Below are positions 36,367 through 44,841 of a stretch of 64,000 nucleotides of DNA, piece by piece. The notes under the pieces are model-generated. The model was not told where the DNA came from and searched no databases. It worked only from the letters and a program-made list of their open reading frames with translations. Each line of letters starts with the position of its first letter. Within the stretch, counting starts at the first letter, position 1. Source of the DNA: Abyssisolibacter fermentans (GTDB lineage: Bacteria > Bacillota > Clostridia > Tissierellales > MCWD3); NCBI RefSeq assembly GCF_001559865.1, contig NZ_LOHE01000037.1:1-64000 (forward strand). The letters run 5' to 3'. The position numbers and the translations under genes are program-made.

Positions 36367-36404
36367 GTTGACTTAATTATTTTCAGTCAACCGTTCACAC
36401 CTCC
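36367..36404 (-). promoter_or_regulatory. Hairpin between ribosome binding site and start of the double protease gene
   Basis: On the minus strand AAAGGAGG ends 40 bases before the ATG. GTTGACT and AGTCAAC (36367-36391) form a perfect 7-bp stem in that gap. Folding leaves 15 unpaired bases between site and start. Stops exclude in-frame starts nearer the site. Confidence 0.45.
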
Positions 36405-36770
36405 TTTATAATACACTACTATTAAATCATTACATATATTTCATTATAATACAATTTACGTACAACTGATAGACAAAATATAAATTTTATTCTAATTATT
36501 CATATAATATCCAAGTAGAAATTGATAAAAATAAGTAAAAAAGTAATATATTTTGGTAATTAAGTTATTTGACTTAAATTAACTTTAATATAATAATTTA
36601 TTGTTTTAAAACAAATATAACATTTATGGTATAATATTTATATACTACCTTCTATGGGTAGTAATTAAAATAGTTATAGTCAAGATAGGAGCTTTAATTA
36701 AAAAATAGTTATGATTTGAACAAGATACATCATCATTGATAGAAATGAATTATTACAAGGGGGTTTTGAA
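36405..36770. other. Divergent intergenic region, protease to aminotransferase
   Basis: AT-rich promoter DNA. TACTACC-TTCTAT-GGGTAGTA (about 36643-36663) is an inverted repeat 110 bases upstream of the aminotransferase, just after a TATAAT (about 36631). It could be an operator or leader hairpin. Confidence 0.4.
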
Positions 36771-37931
36771 TTGAAACATAAATTTATTTCTAAAAGGTAT
36801 TGGACCGATTTTTCTACTCCTATGGGGAAAAGTTGTAGTCGTACGAGAGAATATCATGATTTAATTAATTTAAGCTTAGGAGATCCTGATTTAACAACAG
36901 ATGAAAGAATTATTAATGCTGCTTTTGAAGATGCTAAAAAAGGTCATACTCACTATACTGATGCTCTTGGGGATTTAGAGTTAAGAGGAGAGATATGTCG
37001 TTATTATAAGGATTGTTATAACTATGAAGTTAAATCAGAAGAATGTATGATAACTACAAGTGGTGGACATGCTATGTGGCTTGTTCTAGAATCAATATTA
37101 GATGATGGGGATGAGGTAATAATTCATGCACCATATTACACACTATACCCTCAGCAAATCCGATTGGTCAGAGGTAAACCTATTGTACTAAATACTTATG
37201 AAGATGAAGAATTCAAGGTAAATACTGAAAGATTAGAAAAATTAATAACAAATAAAACTAAAGCTATAATGATAAATACTCCAAATAATCCAACAGGAAC
37301 ATGTTTTAGCAAAGAAACTTTAAAGGCTATAGCAGATATTGCTGTAAAATATGACCTTATTGTTATAGCAGATGATATTTATACAGCATTTAGCTATGAT
37401 AAGCCATTTATACCAATAACAACAATAGGTAATATGAAGGAAAGAACAATCACAGTAAGCAGTTTTTCTAAAGATTTTTGTATGACAGGATGGCGTATAG
37501 GTTATGTTTTAGCTCCAACAATGATAATAAATACTATGAATGATGTAAATGAAAATAATGTATATACTGCACCATCAATATCACAAAGAGCTGCATTACA
37601 CGCTTTAAGAATGAGAAAAGAAGTTCAGCCTCTTATAATCAAAGAGTATAAAAAAAGAATTTATTATGTATATGATAGAATTAAAAGCATACCAAACATG
37701 TCAATATTGCCGCCAAGAGGAAGTATTTATGCTTTTATAAATATAAAAAAGACAGGTTTAAGTTCTACGGAGATAGCGGATAGAATATTACATGAAGCAC
37801 ATGTATTGGTTCTACCTGGAAATGCGTTTGGAGATTGTGGAGAAGGCTATATAAGAATAGCTGTTTCTGCTGGCATAGAACAATTAAAAGAAGCTTTTGA
37901 TAGAATAGAAGAGATGAGTATCTTTTCTTAG
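36771..37931 (+). CDS. PLP-dependent class I/II aminotransferase
   Basis: A 386-residue fold-type I aminotransferase. The PLP lysine lies in VSSFSKDFCMTGWRIGYVLAP. NTPNNPTGTCFSKE (substrate/PLP asparagine), VIADDIYTAFSYD (PLP aspartate and tyrosine) and the C-terminal arginine region EGYIRIAVSAG are all present, so it should be active. Its type is that of aspartate, aromatic or alanine aminotransferases; the donor cannot be fixed from sequence. TTG start after AAGGGGG. The following methyltransferase gene is co-directional at 70 bases. Confidence 0.9.
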   Translation: MKHKFISKRYWTDFSTPMGKSCSRTREYHDLINLSLGDPDLTTDERIINAAFEDAKKGHTHYTDALGDLELRGEICRYYKDCYNYEVKSEECMITTSGGHAMWLVLESILDDGDEVIIHAPYYTLYPQQIRLVRGKPIVLNTYEDEEFKVNTERLEKLITNKTKAIMINTPNNPTGTCFSKETLKAIADIAVKYDLIVIADDIYTAFSYDKPFIPITTIGNMKERTITVSSFSKDFCMTGWRIGYVLAPTMIINTMNDVNENNVYTAPSISQRAALHALRMRKEVQPLIIKEYKKRIYYVYDRIKSIPNMSILPPRGSIYAFINIKKTGLSSTEIADRILHEAHVLVLPGNAFGDCGEGYIRIAVSAGIEQLKEAFDRIEEMSIFS

Positions 37932-38000
37932 TAAATATCTTAAAAATGTTAATTCATTAAGCTAGTTTAAAAAATGGGATAAAAAAGAAAGGATGAGGGT

Positions 38001-38858
38001 ATGGATAACAACAAACAAGAAATTAAAGAACAATATATTAAATTATGGGATGAGGTAGCTCCAACTTTTAATGAAATTGGACCTAATTATTGGGGTGAGT
38101 TTGGAAATAGACTAGTTGAGCTTTCTAGTATAAATAAAGGTACAAAAATTTTAGATATTGGAATGGGTAAAGGAGCTTCTTTATTTCCTGCTATTAAAAA
38201 AGTTGATGAAGAAGGAAAAGTTATAGGTATAGATAATTCTGAAGTAATGGTTAGAGAAACAGACAAAATAATTAAAAGGCAAAATATTAATAATGCAGAG
38301 GTTTTATATATGGATGCTGATAAGCTTGAATTTGATGATGAAAGCTTTGACAATATTATTGGTGGTTTTATATTAGCTTATATTCTTTTTAGTGATGTCA
38401 AATTTAAAGAAATAAAACGTGTTCTAAAAACTAATGGACAAGTTAGCTTTAGTTATTGGGGTGTACAAACAGATCAAGAATGGTTATCAGATATAACAGA
38501 TAAATATTTACCAAATGAAGATAGTGAAAAGAAAGAGGATACAGAAGAAAAGCAAGAATCAAATAAACAAAACTTGAATACAGTTAAAGGTATAACTCAA
38601 ATTTTACAAGATGCAGGATTTAAAGATATTCAGGTTTTTGAGGAAGTAAATGATGTCATATATAGAGATAAAAATGAATGGTGGAGTGATATGTGGGCAA
38701 ATGCTGTACGAGCAATATTTCAAGAAATTAAAGAACTAGGAGATAACAAGTTTAAACAATTTGAAAAGGATATTTGTAATGGATTAGAGAATTTTAAAAA
38801 AGAAGATGGCAAATTTCATTTTAATATGCCTGTTATATACGCATATGGTAGAAAATAG
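38001..38858 (+). CDS. Class I SAM-dependent methyltransferase
   Basis: A 285-residue methyltransferase. KILDIGMGKGASLFPAIK is motif I (GMGKG instead of GCGTG), VIGIDNSEVMVRETDKI follows, and FDDESFDNIIGGFILAYI is the core. Residues about 165-195 are a charged insert (EDSEKKEDTEEKQESNKQ). AAAGGATGAGG precedes the ATG. Located between an aminotransferase and a HutD-like gene; substrate unknown. Confidence 0.83.
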   Translation: MDNNKQEIKEQYIKLWDEVAPTFNEIGPNYWGEFGNRLVELSSINKGTKILDIGMGKGASLFPAIKKVDEEGKVIGIDNSEVMVRETDKIIKRQNINNAEVLYMDADKLEFDDESFDNIIGGFILAYILFSDVKFKEIKRVLKTNGQVSFSYWGVQTDQEWLSDITDKYLPNEDSEKKEDTEEKQESNKQNLNTVKGITQILQDAGFKDIQVFEEVNDVIYRDKNEWWSDMWANAVRAIFQEIKELGDNKFKQFEKDICNGLENFKKEDGKFHFNMPVIYAYGRK

Positions 38859-38883
38859 ACAGCTATAGAAAGGTTCTGATGAA

Positions 38884-39504
38884 ATGACTTATAAAGTTGA
38901 AGTAATAAGAAAAAATGAATTCAAAGTTAGTAATTGGTCAGGGGGGACAACAACAGAGATAGCAATATATCCAAAGGATGCGTTGTATAGTGAAAGAAAT
39001 TTTCTTTGGAGGATTAGTTCGGCAAAGGTTGAAGCTGAAGAATCTGTTTTTACAAGTCTACCAAATATAAATAGAATAATTATGATAATTGATGGTGAGT
39101 TTGTTTTGAAGCATGAAGGTCATCATGAATGCTTATTAAAGCCATTTGAACAAGATAGCTTTAGCGGTAGTTGGATAACTAAAAGTTATGGTAGAGTAAC
39201 AGATTTTAATTTGATGACTAACAGAGAATGTAAAGGTGAGTTAGAGGCTGTACATATAGCAAATGATAATGTCAAAAAAATAGAAATAAATAATAAAGCA
39301 AATGGATTTTCAAAATTGACTCAAGCAATATACTGTGTAAATGGTAATATAAACATTAGAATTCCATCCAATGAAATATTTACTATAAGTAAAGGAGATG
39401 CAATATTAATAACAAGTAAAGATACCCAAAAAAATCAATATTTCAGTATTTATAATGAAGATGCCATAGAATCTGATATAATATATGCTTGTATTTGGTA
39501 CTAA
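38884..39504 (+). CDS. HutD/Ves family cupin protein
   Basis: A 206-residue bicupin of the HutD family. It begins VIRKNEFKVSNWSGGTTTEIAIYP and continues FLWRISSAKVEAEESVFTSLPNINRIIMIIDGE, the classic HutD signature. In other bacteria HutD genes accompany histidine utilisation (hut) genes and may sense or buffer formylglutamate. No hut genes are next to it here. It lies 25 bases after the methyltransferase and probably shares its transcript. Confidence 0.87.
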   Translation: MTYKVEVIRKNEFKVSNWSGGTTTEIAIYPKDALYSERNFLWRISSAKVEAEESVFTSLPNINRIIMIIDGEFVLKHEGHHECLLKPFEQDSFSGSWITKSYGRVTDFNLMTNRECKGELEAVHIANDNVKKIEINNKANGFSKLTQAIYCVNGNINIRIPSNEIFTISKGDAILITSKDTQKNQYFSIYNEDAIESDIIYACIWY

Positions 39505-39599
39505 AAAAAGCATTGCAATTCATAAAATAGTATGTTATAGTTAATGAAAATAGTTTTTAGGAATTTAACGCTTTACTATTATAAATATAATTAATCCGT

Positions 39600-39862
39600 T
39601 GAACAGGAGTAGTAGTTAAAAATTATGAGTTAAGCGAATCGGTGTTGGTGGAAGACCGATATTATAATTTTAATGAATGGACCTGTGAGGAACTAGGTGA
39701 AAGCTATGAAGTTAGTAACTGAAGTCGAGGGATTCTCGTTACAGAATCAGGATATCGAGCATTAGCTCCGTATTTGTATAAGTGAGGTAGTTAATATTAC
39801 CTAATTTGGGTGGTACCGCGGAAATCAAATCTTTCGTCCCTTTGGGATTGAAGGATTTTTTG
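39600..39862 (+). promoter_or_regulatory. T-box riboswitch, tryptophan specifier
   Basis: A complete T-box leader that reads tRNA charging. Stem I closes with ACAGG (39603) and CCTGT (39682) and has the AGTA motif on its 5' side. The specifier loop reads GAA-TGG-ACC with TGG (Trp) at 39678-39680. The T-box core TGGGTGGTACCGCGG is at 39807-39821. The terminator pairs AAATCTTTCGTCCC with GGGATTGAAGGATTT and ends in T runs. The next gene is a tryptophan transporter, which agrees with the specifier. An additional 440 bases separate terminator and gene. Confidence 0.92.
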
Positions 39863-39971
39863 TTTTTTTGTTTTTACTACTAACTATAATCTGATTTAGG
39901 TAGTTGCAGAACAAATATTTAAATATAATGTGTAGATAACATTAATCGTTTAGCTTATAAGTTTTTGGTGA

Positions 39972-40092
39972 GGGGACCCATCTCATAATCTTTGACGGTT
40001 CCGACAAGAGCCCGTTTCTTATGATTTAAGTGAGAGCGATGAAGAAACGAACTCTTGAAGTCACGCTTTCAAAGAAACATGAGATGGTTCCC
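39972..40092. repeat. Foldback element between the T-box and trpP
   Basis: GGGGACCCATCTCAT at the left pairs with ATGAGATGGTTCCC at the right. The inner arms ACAAGAGCCCGTTTCTT and AAGAAACGAACTCTTG pair around a loop of about 20 bases, giving arms of about 50 bases. A related copy lies at 53898-54016 in opposite orientation (shared ACGGTTCC, GTTTCTT, GAAGAAAC.A.CTCTT). No coding capacity. Confidence 0.6.
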
Positions 40093-40093
40093 T

Positions 40094-40150
40094 AGTAACT
40101 ATAATTGGTAGCTTTTACAATTATCATATAGGGAAACTGAGTTACTTCAA
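40094..40150 (+). other. Nested stem next to the foldback element
   Basis: AGTAACT (40095) pairs with AGTTACT (40140). Inside, ATAATTG and CAATTAT form a second perfect 7-bp stem. It lies in the trpP leader and may belong to the foldback insertion or act as a second leader structure. Confidence 0.35.
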
Positions 40151-40305
40151 AATATGTAAACATAGAATTTATAAGTAGTATAGAGTTTTGTAACTAACTA
40201 ATAATCTGATTTTAAAGGAGGTGTTATTTATGGTATGAAGATCAATGAAAAATTATAAAGAAAATATTTTAACTAATAAATTAAAAATAAAAGGAGAGAT
40301 TTCAT

Positions 40306-40824
40306 ATGAATTTAAGAAAAAATATTTTTACTGCTTTATTGTTGGCTGTTGGTTTAATACTACATCAAATAACACCTGGTGTTTTAGGTAGTATGAAATT
40401 TGATTTAATGTTATCATTTATATTTGTAGCAATATTTATAAATCCAACCTTAAACAATTGTATACTAACTGCTTTTATAGGAGGATTATTTACATCACTG
40501 ACAACTACTTTTCCTGGTGGGCAAATACCGAATGTAATTGATAAGATTGTGACATGCTTTGTTGTTTTAATTTTAATTAAACTAGCTCAAAAAGTGAGCT
40601 TAAATAAGATATCAATAGGTATAATTAGCTTTATAGGAACTATAGTTAGTGGTAGTGTATTTTTATATTCAGCATTGTTGATAGTAGGTCTTCCAGCACC
40701 TTTTAAGGCGTTGTTTTTAGGTATAGTGCTTCCTACTTCAATAAGTAATGTTGTTATTACCTTGGTGATATATAATGTTGTTGCTTACAGCTTGAAAATA
40801 GTAAATAGAAAGGCATCTGCATAG
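40306..40824 (+). CDS. trpP: Tryptophan transporter TrpP
   Basis: A 172-residue membrane protein with about five or six hydrophobic segments, starting NIFTALLLAVGLILHQITPGVLGSMKFDLML, the TrpP pattern also seen in Bacillus. GGLFTSLTTTFPGGQIPN is the next landmark. It imports tryptophan. The upstream Trp T-box supports this directly: uncharged tRNA-Trp would allow transcription. AAAGGAGAG precedes the ATG. A second strong AAAGGAGGTG at 40215 leads only into a two-codon frame (ATG GTA TGA). Confidence 0.88.
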   Translation: MNLRKNIFTALLLAVGLILHQITPGVLGSMKFDLMLSFIFVAIFINPTLNNCILTAFIGGLFTSLTTTFPGGQIPNVIDKIVTCFVVLILIKLAQKVSLNKISIGIISFIGTIVSGSVFLYSALLIVGLPAPFKALFLGIVLPTSISNVVITLVIYNVVAYSLKIVNRKASA

Positions 40825-40858
40825 TTATTGATTATAAATGCCTAAATATATATAATAT

Positions 40859-40900
40859 AAATGAAACAGATTATTCATATATTCATGAATAATCTGCATT
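40859..40900 (+). terminator. Terminator-like hairpin after trpP
   Basis: CAGATTATTCAT and ATGAATAATCTG form a perfect 12-bp stem, extended by AAATG/CATTT. The sequence CTGATTATTCATA or close variants recur in hairpins at 44555, 44722 and 61958. No long T run follows. Confidence 0.6.
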
Positions 40901-40927
40901 TAAATAAAAGCTTAAGATAAAAACACA

Positions 40928-41032
40928 ATTCGGTTGGTAGTCCGGATGCGACATATGCTCGTCAGTAACCTTCCCTCCTGTGGGTTGTCCGTTCTTAAAA
41001 AGCTTTAACCCTAATTAGAAATTGGGTTTACT
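40928..41032 (+). promoter_or_regulatory. yjdF riboswitch
   Basis: A structured leader immediately before the yjdF homologue, with TTCGGTTGGTAGTCCGGATG, the GCTCGTCAGTAACCTTCCCT block and TGTGGGTTGTCCG typical of the yjdF RNA motif, which binds aromatic heterocycles. A final stem (AACCC-AATT/AATT-GGGTT, 41007-41029) lies just before the AGGAGG site and may control translation. Confidence 0.85.
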
Positions 41033-41050
41033 TAACAGGAGGAAAAGAAA

Positions 41051-41458
41051 ATGAACAAATTAACAGTCTATTTTGAAGAACCGTTTTGGGTTGGAGTCTT
41101 TGAAAGAATTGAAAATGGAAAGCTTGAGATTGCTAAAACTGTATTTGGGAGTGAACCTAAAGATTACGAAGTATATGAATTCATACTTAGTAGTTATTAT
41201 AATCTCAGATTTAGTAAACCAATGTCAGTAGATATGAAAACTACTAAAAAAATTAATCCCAAAAGACTTCAAAGAAAGGTTCGTAAGGAAACACAAACTA
41301 AAGGAATTGGTACCAAAGCTCAACAAGCAATAAATAAAGCTCGTGAAGAAAATAAACTTGAGAGAAAAATATCTTCAAAAGAAAAACGTGAGAGAGAAAA
41401 AGAGATTAAATATCAAATTAAGCATGAAAAAAAGAAAAAGAAAAAAAGAGGACATTAA
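41051..41458 (+). CDS. yjdF: YjdF family protein (DUF2992)
   Basis: A 135-residue small protein. The N-terminal LTVYFEEPFWVGVFERIENGKLEIAKTVFG and FILSSYYNLRFSKP are the DUF2992 signature. The C-terminal half is extremely basic and ends in a lysine run. Its function is not established; its riboswitch suggests a part in handling toxic aromatic compounds. AGGAGGAAAAG precedes the ATG and the riboswitch lies directly upstream. Confidence 0.92.
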   Translation: MNKLTVYFEEPFWVGVFERIENGKLEIAKTVFGSEPKDYEVYEFILSSYYNLRFSKPMSVDMKTTKKINPKRLQRKVRKETQTKGIGTKAQQAINKAREENKLERKISSKEKREREKEIKYQIKHEKKKKKKRGH

Positions 41459-41460
41459 AG

Positions 41461-41507
41461 AAACTAAAGCATATAGGTGTGTACTTATATGCTTTAGTTT
41501 TTTTTGT
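41461..41507 (+). terminator. Strong intrinsic terminator of yjdF
   Basis: AAACTAAAGCATATA and TATATGCTTTAGTTT form a perfect 15-bp stem followed by TTTTTTG. Stem ends allow action in both directions. Confidence 0.9.
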
Positions 41508-41563
41508 TTGAAAAATATTTATTATTGAAGATTTTGTTCTTAGCTTTCATTATTATCAACTTA

Positions 41564-41986
41564 TTATTGTATATATATACTAGTAGACATTGTATTCCAA
41601 GGAGAGTTAATAGATGTAGCTTGGTAGGTAAAAGTACCACCAGTATGCCCGCTAGCATCCCATATACGATAATATCCGTCAATTATACTATCTCCATTTA
41701 AATCAATAGCTTGTGAGCCAACCTGATTGAGCATAGAACCGTTTAATTTGGCAATTCGATTTTGACTGTATCCAATTTCATAAGTATATATATAAAATGG
41801 ATTTCCACCGTGGTCATTTACTGTAGAAAATTGAGTTGATGATGTAATGTATTCAGCTCCTCCTTGAGCTGATTCAACCCCATACATTCCTAATTGTGTT
41901 AATGGTGGAGCTGATGCTGTAAAACTTGCCGTGCATAATGCAAATAACAGCACAGTAACACAAATGAAACTTACTATTTTTTTCAT
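41564..41986 (-). CDS. Exported YolA-like protein (DUF4879)
   Basis: A 140-residue protein with a clear signal peptide (KKIVSFICVTVLLFALCTASFTASA). The mature part starts PPLTQLGMYGVESAQGGAEY, followed by DHGGNPFYIYTYEIGYS and DLNGDSIIDGYYRIWDASG, and resembles the secreted Bacillus YolA family. The function of this family is unknown. GGAGGTATG lies 8 bases before the start. It is monocistronic and convergent with yjdF. Confidence 0.75.
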   Translation of the reverse strand: MKKIVSFICVTVLLFALCTASFTASAPPLTQLGMYGVESAQGGAEYITSSTQFSTVNDHGGNPFYIYTYEIGYSQNRIAKLNGSMLNQVGSQAIDLNGDSIIDGYYRIWDASGHTGGTFTYQATSINSPWNTMSTSIYIQ

Positions 41987-42348
41987 GAAGCATACCTCCT
42001 ATTTGTTTTTTATATAAGTTGAACTAATTATTTTATGCTTAAATTTATTAATTCAACTTATATTGCAATATTTAATATATCACAAGACAATAGAAAAAAA
42101 TGTAAAAAAATAAAAAATACAACAATTTTAATTAAAATGTAATAATTTCATTTTAACCTCAATTATTTATATAACTTTTTAAATAAATATGATGTATAGG
42201 TCTGAATTAAGAGCAGAACCTAAATTTTAGCTCATATAGAGTTTTTTAAAAGAATAAATTATAAATATAAACTTATTACCAATCAATGATTTTGGTAGTT
42301 TAAAATATAGTTAGTGCTTGAAAGGTGAAAATAGGGAGTGAAAAAATT
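41987..42348. other. Intergenic region, nothing recognised
   Basis: About 360 AT-rich bases between the divergent YolA-like gene and the small membrane protein gene. They must hold both promoters. No repeat or RNA structure stands out. Confidence 0.4.
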
Positions 42349-42873
42349 ATGGATTTCAAAAATGATTTTGATAAGCAATGGAGTAAATTAGAATCAATTA
42401 TTAAAGCTGAAATGGTGAAGACTTCAAAGACTAAGGATACTATTAAGTTATCAAAAATAAATGTTTTAATAAAACAGGAAGTAGATAAATGGAATAGTGA
42501 TGTTCAATCCGAAGGTGTTTGGTTAAATAGTGTAGCTAAACAAACCCCTGAGCTAGGTGATGAAATAAAAAAAGTTTTATCAAGAATAAAATTAAGAAAT
42601 ATTGATTTAAATGATCCTTCCAAATTTCCTTATATTGTTTTGGGTATTGTAATTGGACTTGTAATTTTCTTTTTGACTAGAATAATATTCGGTGGATGGT
42701 TTAAAATATTAGGACTTACTGCTATAGGTAGCTTTATAGTAGATTCTGGATTAGCAAAAGAATGGAAAAAAAATAAAAATAGATTTAATAGAATAGCTGT
42801 ATTAAGATATTTAGATCAATTAGAAAAATACAAGAATGAACTATTATCAATTTTTAATAAAGATAAGTATTAA
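42349..42873 (+). CDS. Hypothetical protein with one hydrophobic hairpin
   Basis: A 174-residue protein. The first 100 residues are soluble and helical (FDKQWSKLESIIKAEMVKTS). A hydrophobic region follows (YIVLGIVIGLVIFFLTRIIF and WFKILGLTAIGSFIVDSGLA), then a charged C-terminus. No family recognised. The ATG at 42349 is preferred since AGGGAGTG lies just upstream; an earlier in-frame ATG at 42325 has no such site. Monocistronic as far as can be seen. Confidence 0.6.
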   Translation: MDFKNDFDKQWSKLESIIKAEMVKTSKTKDTIKLSKINVLIKQEVDKWNSDVQSEGVWLNSVAKQTPELGDEIKKVLSRIKLRNIDLNDPSKFPYIVLGIVIGLVIFFLTRIIFGGWFKILGLTAIGSFIVDSGLAKEWKKNKNRFNRIAVLRYLDQLEKYKNELLSIFNKDKY

Positions 42874-43030
42874 GTGATAATAAATCTCTAGAAAATTACG
42901 GATAATTTTTAAAAATATTCATAGTTTCATAATACAATTCATAAAAAATTAATTAATATATTGAGTTGATGTAAATAATACTATAAAATATCTATTATAT
43001 ATACCTACATCATTGGGGAGGGTTTTTATT

Positions 43031-44476
43031 GTGAATATATTTGCATCATCAGTATCTATTCTTATGTTTTTAAATATAGTGTTAGCTTTTGCTGTAATTT
43101 TTTTAGAAAGGAAAAATCCAGCGTCTGCTTGGGCATGGATAATGGTGCTATTATTTGTTCCTGGTGTCGGATTTATTTTATACTTACTGTTTTCACAAAA
43201 TATTGCTAAAAAGAAGATATTTAGATTTAATAAATTTGAAAAAGAAAATCTAAAAAATCTCATAAATAGTGAAATTGAACTATTAAGAAATAACAATATT
43301 GAATTCAAAGATAATTTGATGTATGAATATAAAGATATGATATATATGAATTTAGTAGATAACTATTCCCTTTTTACTCAAAACAACAATATCGAAGTTT
43401 ACACTGATGGTAAAGTGAAATTCGATAACCTTTTAAAAGCTATAAATGAAGCAAAAGAGCATATACATATTCAGTATTATATAATCAAAAATGATGGATT
43501 AAGTAAAAAAATCTTATACGCTTTAATTAAAAGAGCTAAAGAAGGAGTCGAAGTTAGATTATTATATGATGCTATGGGTAGTCGTTTGATATCAAGAAAA
43601 TTATTAAAAAAATTAGACGAAGCAGGAGGAAAAACAGTAGCTTTTTTTCCCTCTAAAATACCCTATGTTAATTTAAGGGTTAATTATAGAAATCATAGAA
43701 AGATAGTAATAATAGATGGTAAATATGGATTTGTTGGTGGTTTTAATATTGGTGATGAATATTTAGGCTTAAATAAACGATTGGGATATTGGAGAGATAC
43801 TCATCTAAAAATAATAGGTGAAGCTGTATACAGTTTACAAAGTAGGTTTTTAGAAGATTGGAGATATGCTTCAAAAGAAAAATTTGATAATTTATCAAAA
43901 TATTTTAAAAACGCAGATCATAAAGGTGATGCAGGTATACAGATTGTATCAAGCGGTCCTGATTCAGAGCAAGAGCAAATTAAGTATGCATATTTGAAAA
44001 TGATTTATTCAGCAAAAAAAAGTCTCTACATACAAACTCCTTATTTCATACCTGATGGTAGTTTTTTAGAGGCACTAAGAATTGCTTCTTTATCAGGAGT
44101 AGACGTGCGAATAATGATTCCGGATAAGCCTGATCATATGTTTGTTTATTGGGCTACATATTCATATATAGGAGAGCTGCTAAAAGCTGGTGTAAAAGCT
44201 TACGTTTATAATAAAGGGTTTTTACATGCTAAAACATTTGTAGTTGATGGAAAAATATGCTCTGTAGGGACAGCTAATGTTGATATACGAAGTTTTAAGC
44301 TTAATTTTGAAGTTAATGCACTAATTTACGACAGAGAAGTTTCAGAAAATCTAATATCAGTATTTAAAGATGATATAAAAAATTCAAGTGAGATAACGAA
44401 AGAACTATATAAAAATCGTTCTAAAATAATAAAAATAAAGGAAGCTATATCAAGATTATTATCGCCAATTCTTTAA
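43031..44476 (+). CDS. cls: Cardiolipin synthase
   Basis: A 481-residue membrane enzyme that joins two phosphatidylglycerol molecules to cardiolipin. Two N-terminal membrane segments (LMFLNIVLAFAVIFLE; WIMVLLFVPGVGFILYLLF) precede two phospholipase D HKD motifs: HRKIVIIDGKYGFVGGFNIGD and HAKTFVVDGKICSVGTANVDIRSF. Length and layout match bacterial ClsA-type enzymes. The GTG at 43031 is chosen as start because GGGGAGGG lies about 10 bases before it; the TTG at 43013 would overlap that site. Single gene. Confidence 0.93.
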   Translation: MNIFASSVSILMFLNIVLAFAVIFLERKNPASAWAWIMVLLFVPGVGFILYLLFSQNIAKKKIFRFNKFEKENLKNLINSEIELLRNNNIEFKDNLMYEYKDMIYMNLVDNYSLFTQNNNIEVYTDGKVKFDNLLKAINEAKEHIHIQYYIIKNDGLSKKILYALIKRAKEGVEVRLLYDAMGSRLISRKLLKKLDEAGGKTVAFFPSKIPYVNLRVNYRNHRKIVIIDGKYGFVGGFNIGDEYLGLNKRLGYWRDTHLKIIGEAVYSLQSRFLEDWRYASKEKFDNLSKYFKNADHKGDAGIQIVSSGPDSEQEQIKYAYLKMIYSAKKSLYIQTPYFIPDGSFLEALRIASLSGVDVRIMIPDKPDHMFVYWATYSYIGELLKAGVKAYVYNKGFLHAKTFVVDGKICSVGTANVDIRSFKLNFEVNALIYDREVSENLISVFKDDIKNSSEITKELYKNRSKIIKIKEAISRLLSPIL

Positions 44477-44544
44477 TACAAAAATGTGATTTAAAGCTGG
44501 GCTCTTTCAAAATGGGAATACAGACAACTTTTTAATATTGATGT

Positions 44545-44740
44545 TTAATCCCAGATTATTCATAGAAAATTAAATACCTTTTATAAATGAACCTCATTCT
44601 TCGAATGAATAAGCGGCAAATCAGAAACTCATTCCAAGAATGAGTAAGCGATTCACATAAAATCATAGATTTTAGTTCTCTGCTCATAATTCAAAATTAT
44701 ACAGCATACTATTCAAAGTTATATGAATAATCAGGGTTAA
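44545..44740. repeat. MITE-like element with terminal inverted repeats
   Basis: TTAATCCCAGATTATTCATA at the left and TATGAATAATCAGGGTTAA at the right are near-perfect inverted repeats, 196 bases apart in total and both ending in TTAA. The interior holds imperfect internal repeats (CATTCTTCGAATGAATAAGCG and CATTCCAAGAATGAGTAAGCG). The latter resembles 8521-8579. No open frame. It sits just upstream of the aga regulator promoter. Confidence 0.55.
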
Positions 44741-44754
44741 TATATAAATTAATG

Positions 44755-44783
44755 TTGACACTAAAATAGAAATGTAATATTAT
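44755..44783 (+). promoter_or_regulatory. Probable sigma-A promoter of the aga regulator
   Basis: TTGACA at 44755-44760 and TATTAT at 44778-44783 are 17 bases apart, and the operator-like GGTACGTACC follows about 10 bases later. Confidence 0.6.
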
Positions 44784-44792
44784 ATAATAAAA

Positions 44793-44804
44793 GGTACGTA
44801 CCAC
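44793..44804. promoter_or_regulatory. Putative AgaR operator, copy 1
   Basis: GGTACGTACCAC, with a perfect 10-bp palindrome, lies 40 bases before the GntR gene. A near-identical GATACGTACCAC lies at 45615-45626 before agaS. Shared sequence at two promoters of one locus points to the GntR protein. Confidence 0.6.
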
Positions 44805-44841
44805 AGTACAAAAAAATGAAAACTAACTATGAGGTGACATT

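Noticed and set aside
40214-40250. Strong AAAGGAGGTG followed by ATG GTA TGA in the trpP leader
   Set aside because: The frame has only two codons and the overlapping one seven; a leader peptide cannot be supported without more evidence.
41343-41528. Open frame overlapping the end of yjdF in another frame
   Set aside because: It is a shadow of the lysine-rich yjdF tail and runs through its terminator.
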